DNA of 64,000 nucleotides from Buttiauxella gaviniae ATCC 51604 (GCF_001654835.1 NZ_LXEP01000003.1:1-64000); one strand, 5' to 3'. Positions 1 to 11,084 are shown, counted from the stretch's first letter. Numbers and translations are program-made. Notes: generated from the letters alone by a model not told the origin.

Positions 1-93
1 TTCTCATATCCGCTATAGATGAAGTGGCACCAAAGAGTGCAAGATTAAAATAAAAATTAGACATCATTCCTCTTCTTTAAAATCACAGGTTAG

Positions 94-348
94 TGATCCT
101 ACCCACGTAATGTGTACACCGCTCTAAGCGCGATTCTGGTTTTCAAATTGTTCAGGGCTGAGACCACCACAAGCGCTGTGACGACGCCAGCGATTGTAAT
201 CACACGCGATATAATTAAACACCGATGTCCGCATTATTTCCCGATTGATAAAGCGCTCACCGTGGATACATTCGACTTTCAGTGAGTGGAGGAAGCTTTC
301 CACACAAGCATTGTCATAACAGCAGCCATTCGCACTCATATTTGCCAC
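94..348 (-). mobile_element. Remnant of an IS3-family insertion sequence, one end only
   Basis: The segment holds the last part of an IS3-family transposase gene followed, at about 94-123, by a sequence beginning TGATCCTACCCACGTAATG that looks like the terminal repeat of this kind of element. The other end and most of the transposase are missing, so it cannot move by itself. It marks the outer, accessory edge of the window. The exact IS name cannot be given without a database search. Confidence 0.7.
124..348 (-). pseudogene. Truncated IS3-family transposase OrfB, C-terminal 74 residues
   Basis: The fragment carries the end of the DDE integrase core typical of IS3-family Orf[19 protein letters not shown] block contains the final catalytic Glu, and an [18 protein letters not shown] tail follows. 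Full-length OrfB is near 280-300 residues, so only about a quarter remains and the first two catalytic Asp residues are absent. The gene reads toward the terminal repeat at 94-123, as expected for the 3' end of the element. It is non-functional. Confidence 0.8.
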
Positions 349-2481
<2,133 letters not shown>

Positions 2482-2488
2482 TATCCGG

Positions 2489-2515
2489 ACGGGTCCGCTG
2501 AGATTGGCGGACCCG

Positions 2516-2516
<1 letters not shown>
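2489..2516. terminator. Bidirectional terminator between the reductase and LysR genes
   Basis: A 10-bp perfect stem (ACGGGTCCGC pairing with GCGGACCCGT) closes an 8-base loop. It lies between two convergent genes and its right arm touches the LysR stop codon. Confidence 0.7.
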
Positions 2517-3448
<932 letters not shown>

Positions 3449-3495
3449 TCATGAAGGGTGTTCATAGACACAATCATTTTAGCCCTATTACTGAC

Positions 3496-3546
3496 AATAA
3501 TGATAATTGATATTCTGACCGTATCGAAAATAAGTCTGAATTATCA
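3496..3546. promoter_or_regulatory. Possible operator region between the LysR and SDR genes
   Basis: An 8-bp inverted repeat TGATAATT (3501-3508) and AATTATCA (3539-3546) flanks the probable promoter of the gene at 3558, and its right half runs into the AGAAGG ribosome site. The left part, 3496-3514, also matches the 19-base Fur consensus at 14 positions by eye. Either a LysR site or a weak Fur site would fit; neither is proven. Confidence 0.35.
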
Positions 3547-3557
3547 GAAGGTTTATC

Positions 3558-4331
3558 ATGAAAATACTCGTTGCAGGAGCGACAGGAAGTATTGGTCTTC
3601 ATGTCGTGAATACCGCTATTGAAATGGGCCATCAGCCCGTAGCGCTGGTCAGAAATAAACGTAAAGTAAAATTGCTTCCTCGTGGAACGGATGTTTTTTA
3701 CGGCGATGTTTCAATGCCTGAAACACTCACCGATTTGCCGAAAAATATTGATGCCATCATCTTCACTCTCGGTTCCGATGGCCAGGGTCGTATTGGTGCC
3801 AGAGCGATAGATTACGGCGGTGTGCGTAACATTTTAAGGATATTCAAGGATACGCCTGTTCGCATCGGCTTAATGACTACGATTGGCGTGACTGAACGGC
3901 TCAGCACCTGGAATCAACGCACTGAGGTTCATGACTGGAAAAGACGTGCCGAGCGTCTGGTCAGGGCGAGTGGTCATCCCTATACCATAGTCAGGCCCGG
4001 CTGGTTTGATTACAACAATGATGATGAACATAGAATCGTTATGCTCCAAGGGGATCGACGTCATGCAGGAACACCGGATGATGGTGTGATATCCCGGGAG
4101 CAAGTAGCCCAAGTTCTGGTCAGTGCCCTGACCAACGATGCGGCAAAAAATAAAACGTTCGAGCTGGTGGCTAAACCAGGAGAAGCGCAGCAGGATCTTA
4201 CCCCACTGTTTGCAGACCTGCAGACTGATGATCCACAAAAAAATGATGGAGTTTTAGACATAGACAATATGCCTCTACGTGAAGAACCTGAGTACATTAT
4301 TAACGAGCTGAACCTGTATTCAAAAAATTAA
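3558..4331 (+). CDS. NAD(P)-binding atypical SDR / NmrA-like reductase
   Basis: This 257-residue cytosolic protein has an N-terminal Rossmann fold. The dinucleotide motif GATGSIG (residues 7-13) is in the pattern of atypical short-chain dehydrogenases that resemble NAD-dependent epimerases. A VRPGWF segment typical of this class follows in the middle. The start is supported by AGAAGG seven bases upstream. It is divergent from the LysR gene and lies near two aldo-keto reductases, so a role in detoxification or redox sensing is plausible. The classical YxxxK pair is not obvious, so catalysis is uncertain and it could act as an NADPH sensor. Confidence 0.75.
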   Translation: MKILVAGATGSIGLHVVNTAIEMGHQPVALVRNKRKVKLLPRGTDVFYGDVSMPETLTDLPKNIDAIIFTLGSDGQGRIGARAIDYGGVRNILRIFKDTPVRIGLMTTIGVTERLSTWNQRTEVHDWKRRAERLVRASGHPYTIVRPGWFDYNNDDEHRIVMLQGDRRHAGTPDDGVISREQVAQVLVSALTNDAAKNKTFELVAKPGEAQQDLTPLFADLQTDDPQKNDGVLDIDNMPLREEPEYIINELNLYSKN

Positions 4332-4471
4332 CCAATCTACAACCCTGACAATGTTGTCATATAGCGGTCAGCCTCATGACAGCTTAGAACTGTATATTTG
4401 AATATACAGACGGATGAAGTTACTCCTGATAAAACCCAGTTTCAAACATATTGTTAAATGAGGTGCTAGAT

Positions 4472-4723
4472 ATGAAAACACTACTTATTACTACTTTGGT
4501 CATGGGATTTATTTCAGTGAATACCGCCTCTGTTGCTCAGGAAATTAATCATGCAGATGGGAAACAAAAGATTGGTGTAGTCTCAGCCAGCAATGCCTAT
4601 ACGCTTGATGAGTTATCGGATGTCCTTTCTCGTAAGGCTGATGGGGAAGGAGCAACGTCGTTCAAAATTCTGTCAACCACTGGGAATAATCGGTTGCACG
4701 GGGTTGCTGAAATATATAAGTAA
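4472..4723 (+). CDS. Small secreted DUF1471 (YdgH/BhsA/McbA-type) protein
   Basis: This is an 83-residue precursor with a signal peptide (MKTLLITTLVMGFISVNTAS, then a cleavable VAQ). The mature domain matches the DUF1471 pattern of enterobacterial stress and biofilm proteins: an early KIGVVSAS strand, a Leu-Asp-Glu helix, a central GATSFKI segment and the characteristic terminal AEIYK. Known members (BhsA, McbA, YhcN) act in the periplasm or outer envelope under acid, peroxide or copper stress. The ATG at 4472 was preferred over an upstream in-frame TTG because it begins the signal peptide. It is probably monocistronic. Confidence 0.75.
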   Translation: MKTLLITTLVMGFISVNTASVAQEINHADGKQKIGVVSASNAYTLDELSDVLSRKADGEGATSFKILSTTGNNRLHGVAEIYK

Positions 4724-5050
4724 ATCATTAGTAAATAGAAAAGGATGTGTAAGTATCTCACAATATCTCTCTGGAACAGAACAGTGTAAATATATATTTG
4801 AATTCTCATATATGAATGAAGATAGCGTCGGGAAAAAGTCAGCTGAAGCGCCTAAGCCAATCAGTATGTTGATGTTCTTGTTGTATATATCCAGTGGCTG
4901 AATCGCCCCAAACATACTTACCTCCCTTATTTTCTGTGTTGAAAATAACATCAGTGTATAGGCAGACCAAGTTTTGACTTAGGCAAAAATTTGTAGCAAT
5001 AGTCACTACTACTCTGGTTTTTCAACTATTGCAGTTAGCAGCATATATTG
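4724..5050. other. Gene-poor AT-rich stretch
   Basis: No convincing gene is present. A minus-strand open frame across 4673-4951 has no good ribosome site and overlaps the end of the DUF1471 gene. A plus-strand 29-codon frame at 4812 is also unsupported. The DNA is AT-rich like other parts of the island. Confidence 0.4.
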
Positions 5051-5086
5051 AATTAAACCCGTCCAGACGTCTGGACGGGTTTAATT
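5051..5086. terminator. Perfect 36-bp palindrome, probable bidirectional terminator
   Basis: The 18 bases AATTAAACCCGTCCAGAC are followed at once by their exact reverse complement. As RNA this folds into a long GC-core hairpin with A/U-rich ends on both strands, the usual form of a bidirectional terminator. It separates the DUF1471 gene from the oppositely reading integrase gene that ends at 5113. Confidence 0.7.
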
Positions 5087-5112
5087 ACTTTTCGAGACTG
5101 CATTTCAACATA

Positions 5113-6306
5113 TCAGCTTGTAATAATCCCTTTTTTTCCTAAATTACTAGTAAAATCCCCGTACCACTGCATCATATCCCTTCTCCCTTCCAGATACTGA
5201 GCGTGGTTATATGTCCCACGAATAGAGTTCTTATCGACGTGAGCCAGTTGTAGCTCAATCCAGGCCGAGTTGAATCCCTGCTCATGCAAAATGGTACTCA
5301 TCGTGTGACGGAATCCATGCCCCGTAACGAGTCCGGCATAGCCGATGCGCTTGACCAACACAGTCAATGCCATATCACTCATCGGTTTCTTGGGATTATT
5401 ACGTCCAGGGAACAACAACGCTCCTGCTCCCGTCATGAGTTTAAGCTGATTAAGTAGGTCAATTGCCTGGCTTGACAATGGAACTAAATGGGGACGGCGC
5501 ATTTTCATGCGTTCTGCGGGTACGTTCCAAACCTTTCGCTCAAAATCAAATTCCCGCCACTCTGCTTGTCTCAGTTCTCCGGGCCTTACTCCGGTCAAAA
5601 TAAGCAGCTGCATGGATAACTTAACAAGCACACTACCAGTATAGGTGTGCAGGATACGAAGAAACTCTGGCAATTCGTCCTGGGTTAAAAAAGCATAATG
5701 CTTTTTCTCATGAGGAGTTACGGCACTGGCTAAATCAGGCGCTGGGTTGTACTCAGCCCTGCCAGTGACTATTGCATACTTCCAGACCTCTCCACACCTT
5801 TGACGAACTTTACGGACCTTCTCTGTTGCACCTCGAGCCTCGATCTTAGACAGAACGGCAAGCAACTCCATCGGCTTGATATCTTTGATTGGTCGGTGAC
5901 CGATATATGGAAACACATCCGTCTCAAAGGTTCTCATCATCTCTTCACGATAGGAGACAGACCAGCGATCATAGCGACGCTGATACCACTCCCGAGTGAT
6001 AGCTTCAAACGAGTTTTCTGCGTCCTGTTGACGACTAAGTTTCTCAATTTTGCGCTCAAGAGAAGGATCGTTGCCAGCCGCTAATGTCCTTTTAGCATCC
6101 TCACGCTTACTTCTGGCTTCAGCTAAAGAAACATCGGGGTAAACGCCAATCGCAAGCAGCTTCTCTTTGCGTAGCGAACGGTATTTGAGACGCCAGTATC
6201 TCTTACCGTTGGGATTAACCAGCAAGTAAAGACCACCATCATCGGCCAGTTTGTAGGGCTTCTCTTTGGGTTTTGCAGTTTCAACCTGACGAGCAGTTAA
6301 CTTCAT
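5113..6306 (-). CDS. P4-type tyrosine integrase
   Basis: This 397-residue site-specific recombinase is of the P4/CP4 island type. It has the N-terminal DUF4102 arm-binding domain (LADDGGLYLLVNPNGKRYW) and a C-terminal catalytic domain. Catalytic residues visible are the first Arg in TGVRPGELRQAEW, the HxxR motif in HGFRHTMST, the LAH histidine and the Tyr in GTYNHAQY. The start codon is 166 bp past the 3' end of a tRNA-Gly gene and the gene reads away from it, which is the standard layout when the tRNA 3' end is the attachment site. This implies that an integrated island extends leftward past the window edge. No second attachment repeat was found between 1 and 6.3 kb. Confidence 0.92.
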   Translation of the reverse strand: MKLTARQVETAKPKEKPYKLADDGGLYLLVNPNGKRYWRLKYRSLRKEKLLAIGVYPDVSLAEARSKREDAKRTLAAGNDPSLERKIEKLSRQQDAENSFEAITREWYQRRYDRWSVSYREEMMRTFETDVFPYIGHRPIKDIKPMELLAVLSKIEARGATEKVRKVRQRCGEVWKYAIVTGRAEYNPAPDLASAVTPHEKKHYAFLTQDELPEFLRILHTYTGSVLVKLSMQLLILTGVRPGELRQAEWREFDFERKVWNVPAERMKMRRPHLVPLSSQAIDLLNQLKLMTGAGALLFPGRNNPKKPMSDMALTVLVKRIGYAGLVTGHGFRHTMSTILHEQGFNSAWIELQLAHVDKNSIRGTYNHAQYLEGRRDMMQWYGDFTSNLGKKGIITS

Positions 6307-6471
6307 TGGGGGTACCTCTCAGCAGGGGTACAATTATACCCCCATCCATACCCCCACATTAGGGTTGACCCTGAGGGAGTACTATTGAGTTCAATTGACT
6401 AATAGAATGCTATAGCTGCTGATTTATCAAGGGAAAATTGAGTTAGGTAGACTTCAGGAGAGTTTAGTTTG

Positions 6472-6546
<75 letters not shown>

Positions 6547-6548
6547 TG

Positions 6549-6621
6549 GTCCGCCACCGGAGCCTCGAACCCCGTACTACAACCTATGATTGCCGCTCTT
6601 CCCGATGAGCTAGTGGCGGTT
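6549..6621 (-). pseudogene. tRNA-like gene with a malformed anticodon arm
   Basis: It is two bases upstream of the tRNA-Gly on the same strand. The acceptor stem is perfect over 7 bp (CCGCCAC with GTGGCGG), CCA is encoded, the D arm (GCTC...GAGC) and the T arm (CGGGG, loop TTCGAGG, CTCCG) are sound, and the total length is 73 bases. The anticodon arm does not fit: the best pairing is CAATC with GGTTG around a 3-base ATA loop, about four bases short of a normal 7-base loop, and no register places a T at position 33 with a paired stem. I read it as a decayed tRNA or a tRNA mimic. The identity cannot be assigned. Confidence 0.6.
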
Positions 6622-6843
6622 TGGTAATTCTACCGACACATTCGATTTAATAATCACACACTCTGGAGAGGGTTAACGGCCGGCGCGGCATAATACATAA
6701 GTGAAATTACCCATGCAATCTATATGTATTTATTTAGGTGGTATTTTCACGCTACTGATTATTATAACAACAATTGCGCAAAAATAAGCCAACTAAGCAA
6801 GAGAGTCCGCATATTTCATCATTGTGAATACAGGAAGAGATAA
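6622..6843. other. Non-coding prophage-remnant DNA with one tiny hydrophobic frame
   Basis: No recognisable gene is present. A 24-codon frame on the plus strand at 6713-6787 would encode one very hydrophobic helix (GGIFTLLIIITTIAQ) but lacks a clear ribosome site. The promoter of the tRNA pair, which reads leftward, should be near the right side of this stretch around 6625-6660. Confidence 0.35.
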
Positions 6844-7151
6844 CCGCAGCAAATACGCTTCATTTTTGTTCCCGAAATCTGGCTGGATGAGCAAAAACTT
6901 TACTATTCACTATCGTCAATGGAGCCCGAATGGAACGCAGCTGTAAAACGTGCTGGCATTCGCGGTGGCAATCCGTACCATACACGCCACACTTACGCAT
7001 GCTGGATACTTACAACGGGAAGAAACCCGTCATTTATCGCCTGCCAGATGGGCCATGAAATACCCAAATGGTTTATGACATTGATTCAACCTGGATACAG
7101 GATATGAACGGCGATCGATTCGGCATGCTAAACCAAAAACTCGCGCTATAG
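6844..7151 (+). pseudogene. Decayed C-terminus of a phage tyrosine integrase beside ttcA
   Basis: Reading on the plus strand, the remnant contains the core of a lambdoid-type integrase: a WNAAVKRAGIRGGNPYHTRH block, TYACWILTTGRNPSFIACQM, and GHE. After a frame change near 7070 it continues as STWIQDMNGDRFGMLNQKLA and stops at 7149-7151. Everything upstream of about 6844 is closed by stops, so only the last third remains and it is shifted. It ends about 45 bp before the ttcA start, the place where the Rac prophage integrase sits in E. coli. It marks a former prophage. Confidence 0.8.
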
Positions 7152-7196
7152 GCTGTGCCCCTGTGGTGCCCCTGAAACAACCGGCAAATCAATAAA

Positions 7197-8132
7197 ATGC
7201 AAGATAAACAAGAAATTACAAAGAAAGATCAATACAACCTGAACAAATTACAGAAGCGCCTGCGTCGTAACGTGGGTGAAGCGATCGCCGATTACAATAT
7301 GATTGAAGAAGGCGACCGTATTATGGTCTGCCTGTCAGGCGGCAAAGACAGCTACACCATGCTGGAAATTCTACGCAACTTACAGCAAAGCGCGCCGATT
7401 AATTTCAGCCTGGTGGCCGTTAACCTCGATCAAAAACAACCTGGCTTCCCTGAACATATCCTGCCTGCCTATCTGGAAAGCATCGGTGTTGAGTACAAAA
7501 TTGTTGAAGAGAACACTTACGGCATCGTTAAAGATAAGATCCCGGAAGGCAAAACTACCTGTTCTCTGTGCTCTCGTTTACGCCGTGGCATCCTTTACCG
7601 TACAGCGACTGAGCTGGGTGCGACGAAAATCGCTCTTGGTCATCATCGTGACGACATCCTTCAGACGCTGTTCCTGAATATGTTCTACGGCGGGAAGATG
7701 AAGGGTATGCCACCAAAATTGATGAGTGATGACGGGAAACATATCGTCATTCGTCCGTTGGCTTATTGCCGTGAGAAAGACATTGAGCGTTTTGCAATTG
7801 CTCGTGAATATCCGATAATTCCTTGCAATCTGTGTGGTTCGCAGCCGAATCTACAGCGCCAGGTCATTGGTGAAATGCTGCGTGACTGGGATAGACGTTA
7901 TCCAGGCCGTATCGAAACCATGTTCAGTGCCATGCAAAACGTTGTGCCTTCGCACATGTGTGACACGGAACTGTTCGATTTTAAAGGGCTGCAACACGGT
8001 GCTGAAGTCGTTAATGGCGGAGATTTAGCATTCGACCGCGAAGAGTTGCCGATGCAACCTGCTGGCTGGCAGCCAGAAGAAGATGACAGTGAAACGCCAA
8101 TTCAACGCCTCGATATCCTCGAAATCAAATAG
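7197..8132 (+). CDS. ttcA: tRNA 2-thiocytidine biosynthesis protein TtcA
   Basis: TtcA introduces sulfur at cytidine 32 of some tRNAs, using ATP and a [4Fe-4S] cluster in the cytoplasm. The 311-residue product is the same length as the E. coli protein. The PP-loop ATPase motif SGGKDS is near residue 49 and the paired Cys motifs CSLCSRL and CNLCGS are present. The start [19 protein letters not shown] matches the family N-terminus. The upstream region has been replaced by phage integrase remains, so the native promoter may have been rebuilt by the integration. A stem-loop follows the stop. Confidence 0.97.
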   Translation: MQDKQEITKKDQYNLNKLQKRLRRNVGEAIADYNMIEEGDRIMVCLSGGKDSYTMLEILRNLQQSAPINFSLVAVNLDQKQPGFPEHILPAYLESIGVEYKIVEENTYGIVKDKIPEGKTTCSLCSRLRRGILYRTATELGATKIALGHHRDDILQTLFLNMFYGGKMKGMPPKLMSDDGKHIVIRPLAYCREKDIERFAIAREYPIIPCNLCGSQPNLQRQVIGEMLRDWDRRYPGRIETMFSAMQNVVPSHMCDTELFDFKGLQHGAEVVNGGDLAFDREELPMQPAGWQPEEDDSETPIQRLDILEIK

Positions 8133-8141
8133 TTATACCTT

Positions 8142-8165
8142 CCCTCTCTCGCCTGAGAGAGAGGG
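8142..8165 (+). terminator. Terminator after ttcA
   Basis: A 9-bp stem CCCTCTCTC pairs with GAGAGAGGG ten bases after the ttcA stop codon. No long T-run follows, so termination may be partial. Confidence 0.55.
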
Positions 8166-8176
8166 AAACCTCAACG

Positions 8177-8329
8177 CTAACTATGCGGTGGTGGTTCGAT
8201 AATCGGTCTTTGGTCGGGATCTAGTGGTGGGTCTGGTATCGGCTGAGGTCTGGGGATCGGATCAGGTACTGGGGTAGGTTCACTCGGAAACGACGGGTCA
8301 CTCATCTCTAATCTTCGATAAACAGTCAT
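8177..8329 (-). CDS. Proline-rich 50-residue small protein
   Basis: A short frame reads on the minus strand between fnrS and ttcA. A perfect AGGAGG (8335-8340) lies five bases before the ATG at 8327-8329; another ATG is directly upstream, giving 51 residues. After a short start (MTVYRRLEMSDPSFPSE) the rest is mostly Pro alternating with Asp, Ile or Val (PVPDPIPRPQPIPDPP). No signal peptide or membrane segment is seen. The strong ribosome site and low-complexity but stop-free reading make it a real candidate. It lies just downstream of the fnrS terminator. I do not assign a function; an E. coli small protein of similar type may exist. Confidence 0.55.
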   Translation of the reverse strand: MTVYRRLEMSDPSFPSEPTPVPDPIPRPQPIPDPPLDPDQRPIIEPPPHS

Positions 8330-8380
8330 CATTGCCTCCTTTAAATACTCCTTTTAAGCATAGACCACATATTGCAGACA

Positions 8381-8498
8381 AAAAAAAGCCGACTAATAGT
8401 CGGCTCGTACGAATCAATTGTGCTATGCAGTAATTCTAAAAAAGGAAGTAAGACAATATGGAGCGCAACGCCCATCGCTTGACGTTGCATTCACCTGC
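8381..8498 (-). ncRNA. fnrS: FnrS anaerobic small regulatory RNA
   Basis: The minus-strand sequence starts GCAGGTGAATGCAACGTCAA and continues through the conserved GCGATGGGCGTTGCGCTCCA region. It ends in the hairpin AGCCGACT-AAT-AGTCGGCT (8387-8405) followed by a U-run. This matches the E. coli Hfq-binding sRNA FnrS in order, length (about 118 bases) and location beside zntB. FnrS represses many aerobic-metabolism mRNAs when oxygen is absent. An FNR site lies at the expected distance upstream. In E. coli dbpA lies on the far side of fnrS; here ttcA does. Confidence 0.93.
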
Positions 8499-8501
8499 GA
8501 G

Positions 8502-8547
8502 AGAGATATTGCCTTGAACCGGCGTTCCATTTATTGACCTTGCTCAA
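8502..8547 (-). promoter_or_regulatory. fnrS promoter with FNR box
   Basis: On the minus strand TTGAGCAAGGTCAA (8534-8547) fits the FNR consensus TTGAT-N4-ATCAA at 8 of 10 fixed positions. Its centre is about 42 bases upstream of the predicted RNA start at 8498, the class II activator position. An AATATC-like -10 lies near 8505-8511. Confidence 0.8.
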
Positions 8548-8593
8548 CTAACGCAGCCTTTTTTAACCTGCAGCATGTTAAAAATGTTAAATT

Positions 8594-9577
8594 TTACAGC
8601 CATTTACTACGATGTAACCACCAGGCAACACCGCCTATAAGAACCACCAACATGATACAAAATAGGCTGAAGCCAAAATGCCAGCCACCGCCAGGAATAC
8701 CGCCCAAATTCACACCAAATAGCCCTGTCAAAAAAGTGCTGGGTAAAAAAACCATCGCCATTAGTGACATGGTGTAGGTTCTTCTTCCCATTGCTTCCTG
8801 CATAACCTGGGCAATTTCGTCAGTCATAACCGCAGTGCGCGCGATACAAGCATCAATTTCATCAAGCCCGCGCCCTAACCTGTCGGAAATATCCTGCATA
8901 CGACGACGATGATCATCAGTCATCCAGGGTAAACGCTCACTCGAAAGGCGCGCATAAACATCTCGCTGAGGTGCCATGTAACGGCGCATGACGATTAACT
9001 GTTTACGCAGTAGAGCAAGGAAACCACGCGGCGGAATTTGCTGATCTAGCAAGTTATCTTCAAGGTCGATGATTTTGTCATGTAGTTGTTCAATAAACTC
9101 ACTTGCGTGATCGGTCAGCGCATCACAAACATCCACCAGCCAGCTTCCACAATCGAGTGGGCCGGCGCCTTCCTTAAGATCATTCACTACATCGTCGAGC
9201 GCCAAAACTTGACGCTGACGCGTTGACACAATAAGCCGCTCATCAATATATAAACGCATGGCAACAAGTTGGTCCGGGCGTTCATCGGTACTGCCATTAA
9301 TACAGCGCAACGTAATCAAAGTCCCCTCGCCTATGCGCGTAACTCGCGGACGAACGCTCACTCCCGCCAGGGCATCACGAGCATAATTTGGCAGCAACGG
9401 CGTCGTTGCCAGCCAATTTGCACTGGCACTATTGGTATAGTTCAAATGCAACCAACCAGGATGTTCGGCATCAATGGTATCGTTATCCTCGATGGTATCG
9501 ACACCGCCTTTACCATCCAATTGCCAGGCAAACACGGCATCCGGCACATTTAACTGGTATCCCTTAATGGTTTCCAC
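8594..9577 (-). CDS. zntB: Zinc transporter ZntB (CorA family)
   Basis: ZntB is an inner-membrane pentameric Zn2+ transporter related to the CorA magnesium channel. The product is 327 residues, equal to the E. coli protein, when the GTG at 9575-9577 is used. That codon has GGAGA upstream and gives the conserved VETIKG start, whereas a longer upstream reading adds eight unrelated residues. Two C-terminal membrane helices are seen, with the family signature as GVN in [18 protein letters not shown]. The gene is divergent from a diguanylate cyclase pseudogene and is followed by the fnrS locus on the same strand. Confidence 0.95.
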   Translation of the reverse strand: METIKGYQLNVPDAVFAWQLDGKGGVDTIEDNDTIDAEHPGWLHLNYTNSASANWLATTPLLPNYARDALAGVSVRPRVTRIGEGTLITLRCINGSTDERPDQLVAMRLYIDERLIVSTRQRQVLALDDVVNDLKEGAGPLDCGSWLVDVCDALTDHASEFIEQLHDKIIDLEDNLLDQQIPPRGFLALLRKQLIVMRRYMAPQRDVYARLSSERLPWMTDDHRRRMQDISDRLGRGLDEIDACIARTAVMTDEIAQVMQEAMGRRTYTMSLMAMVFLPSTFLTGLFGVNLGGIPGGGWHFGFSLFCIMLVVLIGGVAWWLHRSKWL

Positions 9578-9743
9578 TGCATTATCTCCACGTGTTACCA
9601 CAATATTGTTGTCAGTCTAGCTGTCTTCATTTGTTATGTAACTCGGAAAAATATGCAAACACGCTGAATTTGCTGAATAAAAAATGTTACATTTCCGCAG
9701 TTTTTTAGACCCAATCATGCCTCGCGGCATTCGGAGATGATGT

Positions 9744-10883
9744 TTGTCAGAAAGACGTAGGGCTTCACCCAATTTAGACCTTCGCCTAAAGACCATGCGC
9801 CAACGGGCAATCACTGTCAGTGGCCCGTGGTTTCTATGGATTAATTTGTTGTTCTGCTTATTTATTTTAGGCAGGCATTACTTCTCACCCTCGCTGCAAA
9901 TCGCCAGCGTTACGGCATCAGTACCCATACTGGAAATTCTTATGGGGCTAATTCTCGCAGTCTCATCATCAGCCATTTTCATTTTGCGCATGGCGCACGA
10001 TCAACATGCTGAGTGGTTAAGCAAATTTCTGTACGGAGCATTGCTTTGTATCAGCGCGTTATGGGTAGGATGTTTTTATGTATTTCTGGCGAGCGGCGAT
10101 TCGCGGATTGTTTTCCCGTTCGCTGCCTTGCTGATTTTCACTGCGCTAATTTCACTTTATTTTGATGGCCGAGTGCTACTGAGTTTCACCCTGCCAATCT
10201 GGATCTCGATTCTGGTCTGTAATTTTATTTATCCATCTGATCTGACCGTACTGAACGCGCTGCTCTATCTACTTCTGGCGGGTCTATTTGAGTCGGGACG
10301 TCGAATCTTGCGCGGTTGGTTTGTGTTGGCGATTAGTCGTGAACAAGAAAATAGAGAATTGATTAAACGGCTACAAGACCTGGCGAATAACGATCCACTT
10401 ACCGGTATTGCCAATCGTCGTTCTTTTCATCTGCTTCTAGAAAAAGCTATGCAGCGCCAACAACAGTGCGGTACGCCACTTTCATTGGTCATGCTGGATG
10501 TCGATTACTTCAAGAAGTACAACGATCATTATGGCCATCAGGCTGGTGATGAGTGTCTGGTGAAAATCGCTCAATGTCTGGTGGAGGCTACTCGTTCAAC
10601 ACATGACGCTGTTGCTCGCTTTGGCGGAGAGGAGTTTATTATTTTGCTGCCAGATGCAGTGGAGAAGCAGGCAATTGAAGTCGCTTAACGAATCAGGCTG
10701 AACCTACAGGCCCTCTCTATCCCACACGCAGCCTCACCCATAATGCCTTATGTTACTATCAGTCTCGGTATTGCCACTCTGATACCCGGAACCACCGCGA
10801 CACGCCTTATCGCACAAGCAGATGCCGCGTTGTATAAAGCAAAAGAAAATGGCCGCAACCGGTGGCAAACGTACCAACACTAG
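9744..10883 (+). pseudogene. Membrane diguanylate cyclase interrupted by one in-frame stop
   Basis: The gene encodes an N-terminal region with about six hydrophobic helices (residues 25-190), a short coiled linker and a GGDEF domain with the active-site sequence RFGGEEF. The frame is closed by TAA at 10686-10688, after 314 codons. Translation continues in the same frame for another 64 codons and supplies the missing domain end (YVTISLGIAT, ADAALYKAKENGRNRW) before TAG at 10881. A single base change from GAA to TAA explains the break. The truncated form lacks the last strands and helix of the GGDEF fold and is probably inactive. The product-inhibition RxxD motif is altered. The start is a TTG with GGAG upstream; an ATG at 9795 is the alternative. 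Confidence 0.85.
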
Positions 10884-10896
10884 CAAAGAGAGAAAA

Positions 10897-10995
10897 ATGA
10901 AAATTGGCGTACTGTTTCCAATAGCAATCATTGTTGCAGCGATTGTATTCATCACCTGGTTTATTGCTGGTGGCTACGCGACATCCGCTTCTTGA
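10897..10995 (+). CDS. YoaK-like 32-residue membrane peptide
   Basis: A short frame starts 13 bases after the end of the cyclase reading and is preceded by AAAGAGAG. It encodes a single hydrophobic helix with a conserved frame: MKIGVLFPIAI, then VFITWFIAGGYA. This is very like the E. coli small inner-membrane protein YoaK as I remember it, including the FP, the WF and the terminal GGYA. The E. coli gene lies in a different place (near yeaR/yoaJ), so this is either a moved or a duplicated copy. The function of YoaK is unknown. Confidence 0.7.
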   Translation: MKIGVLFPIAIIVAAIVFITWFIAGGYATSAS

Positions 10996-11037
10996 TAAAG
11001 CAAACCACAGAGATGGTAAAGAATATATGTTCAAAGA

Positions 11038-11063
11038 GCCGGTCAGTTGCGTAACTGGCCGGC
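11038..11063 (-). terminator. Hairpin after mppA
   Basis: GCCGGTCAGTT pairs with AACTGGCCGGC around a four-base loop with one mismatch, 21 bases past the mppA stop on the minus strand. Confidence 0.5.
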
Positions 11064-11084
11064 ATCACGAAGGATGGGCTAAAT

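Noticed and set aside
4673..4951. Minus-strand 92-codon frame containing a LIGLGASADFFPTLSSF stretch
   Set aside because: It overlaps the end of the DUF1471 gene, lacks a convincing ribosome site and I could not link it to a family. It may deserve a homology search.
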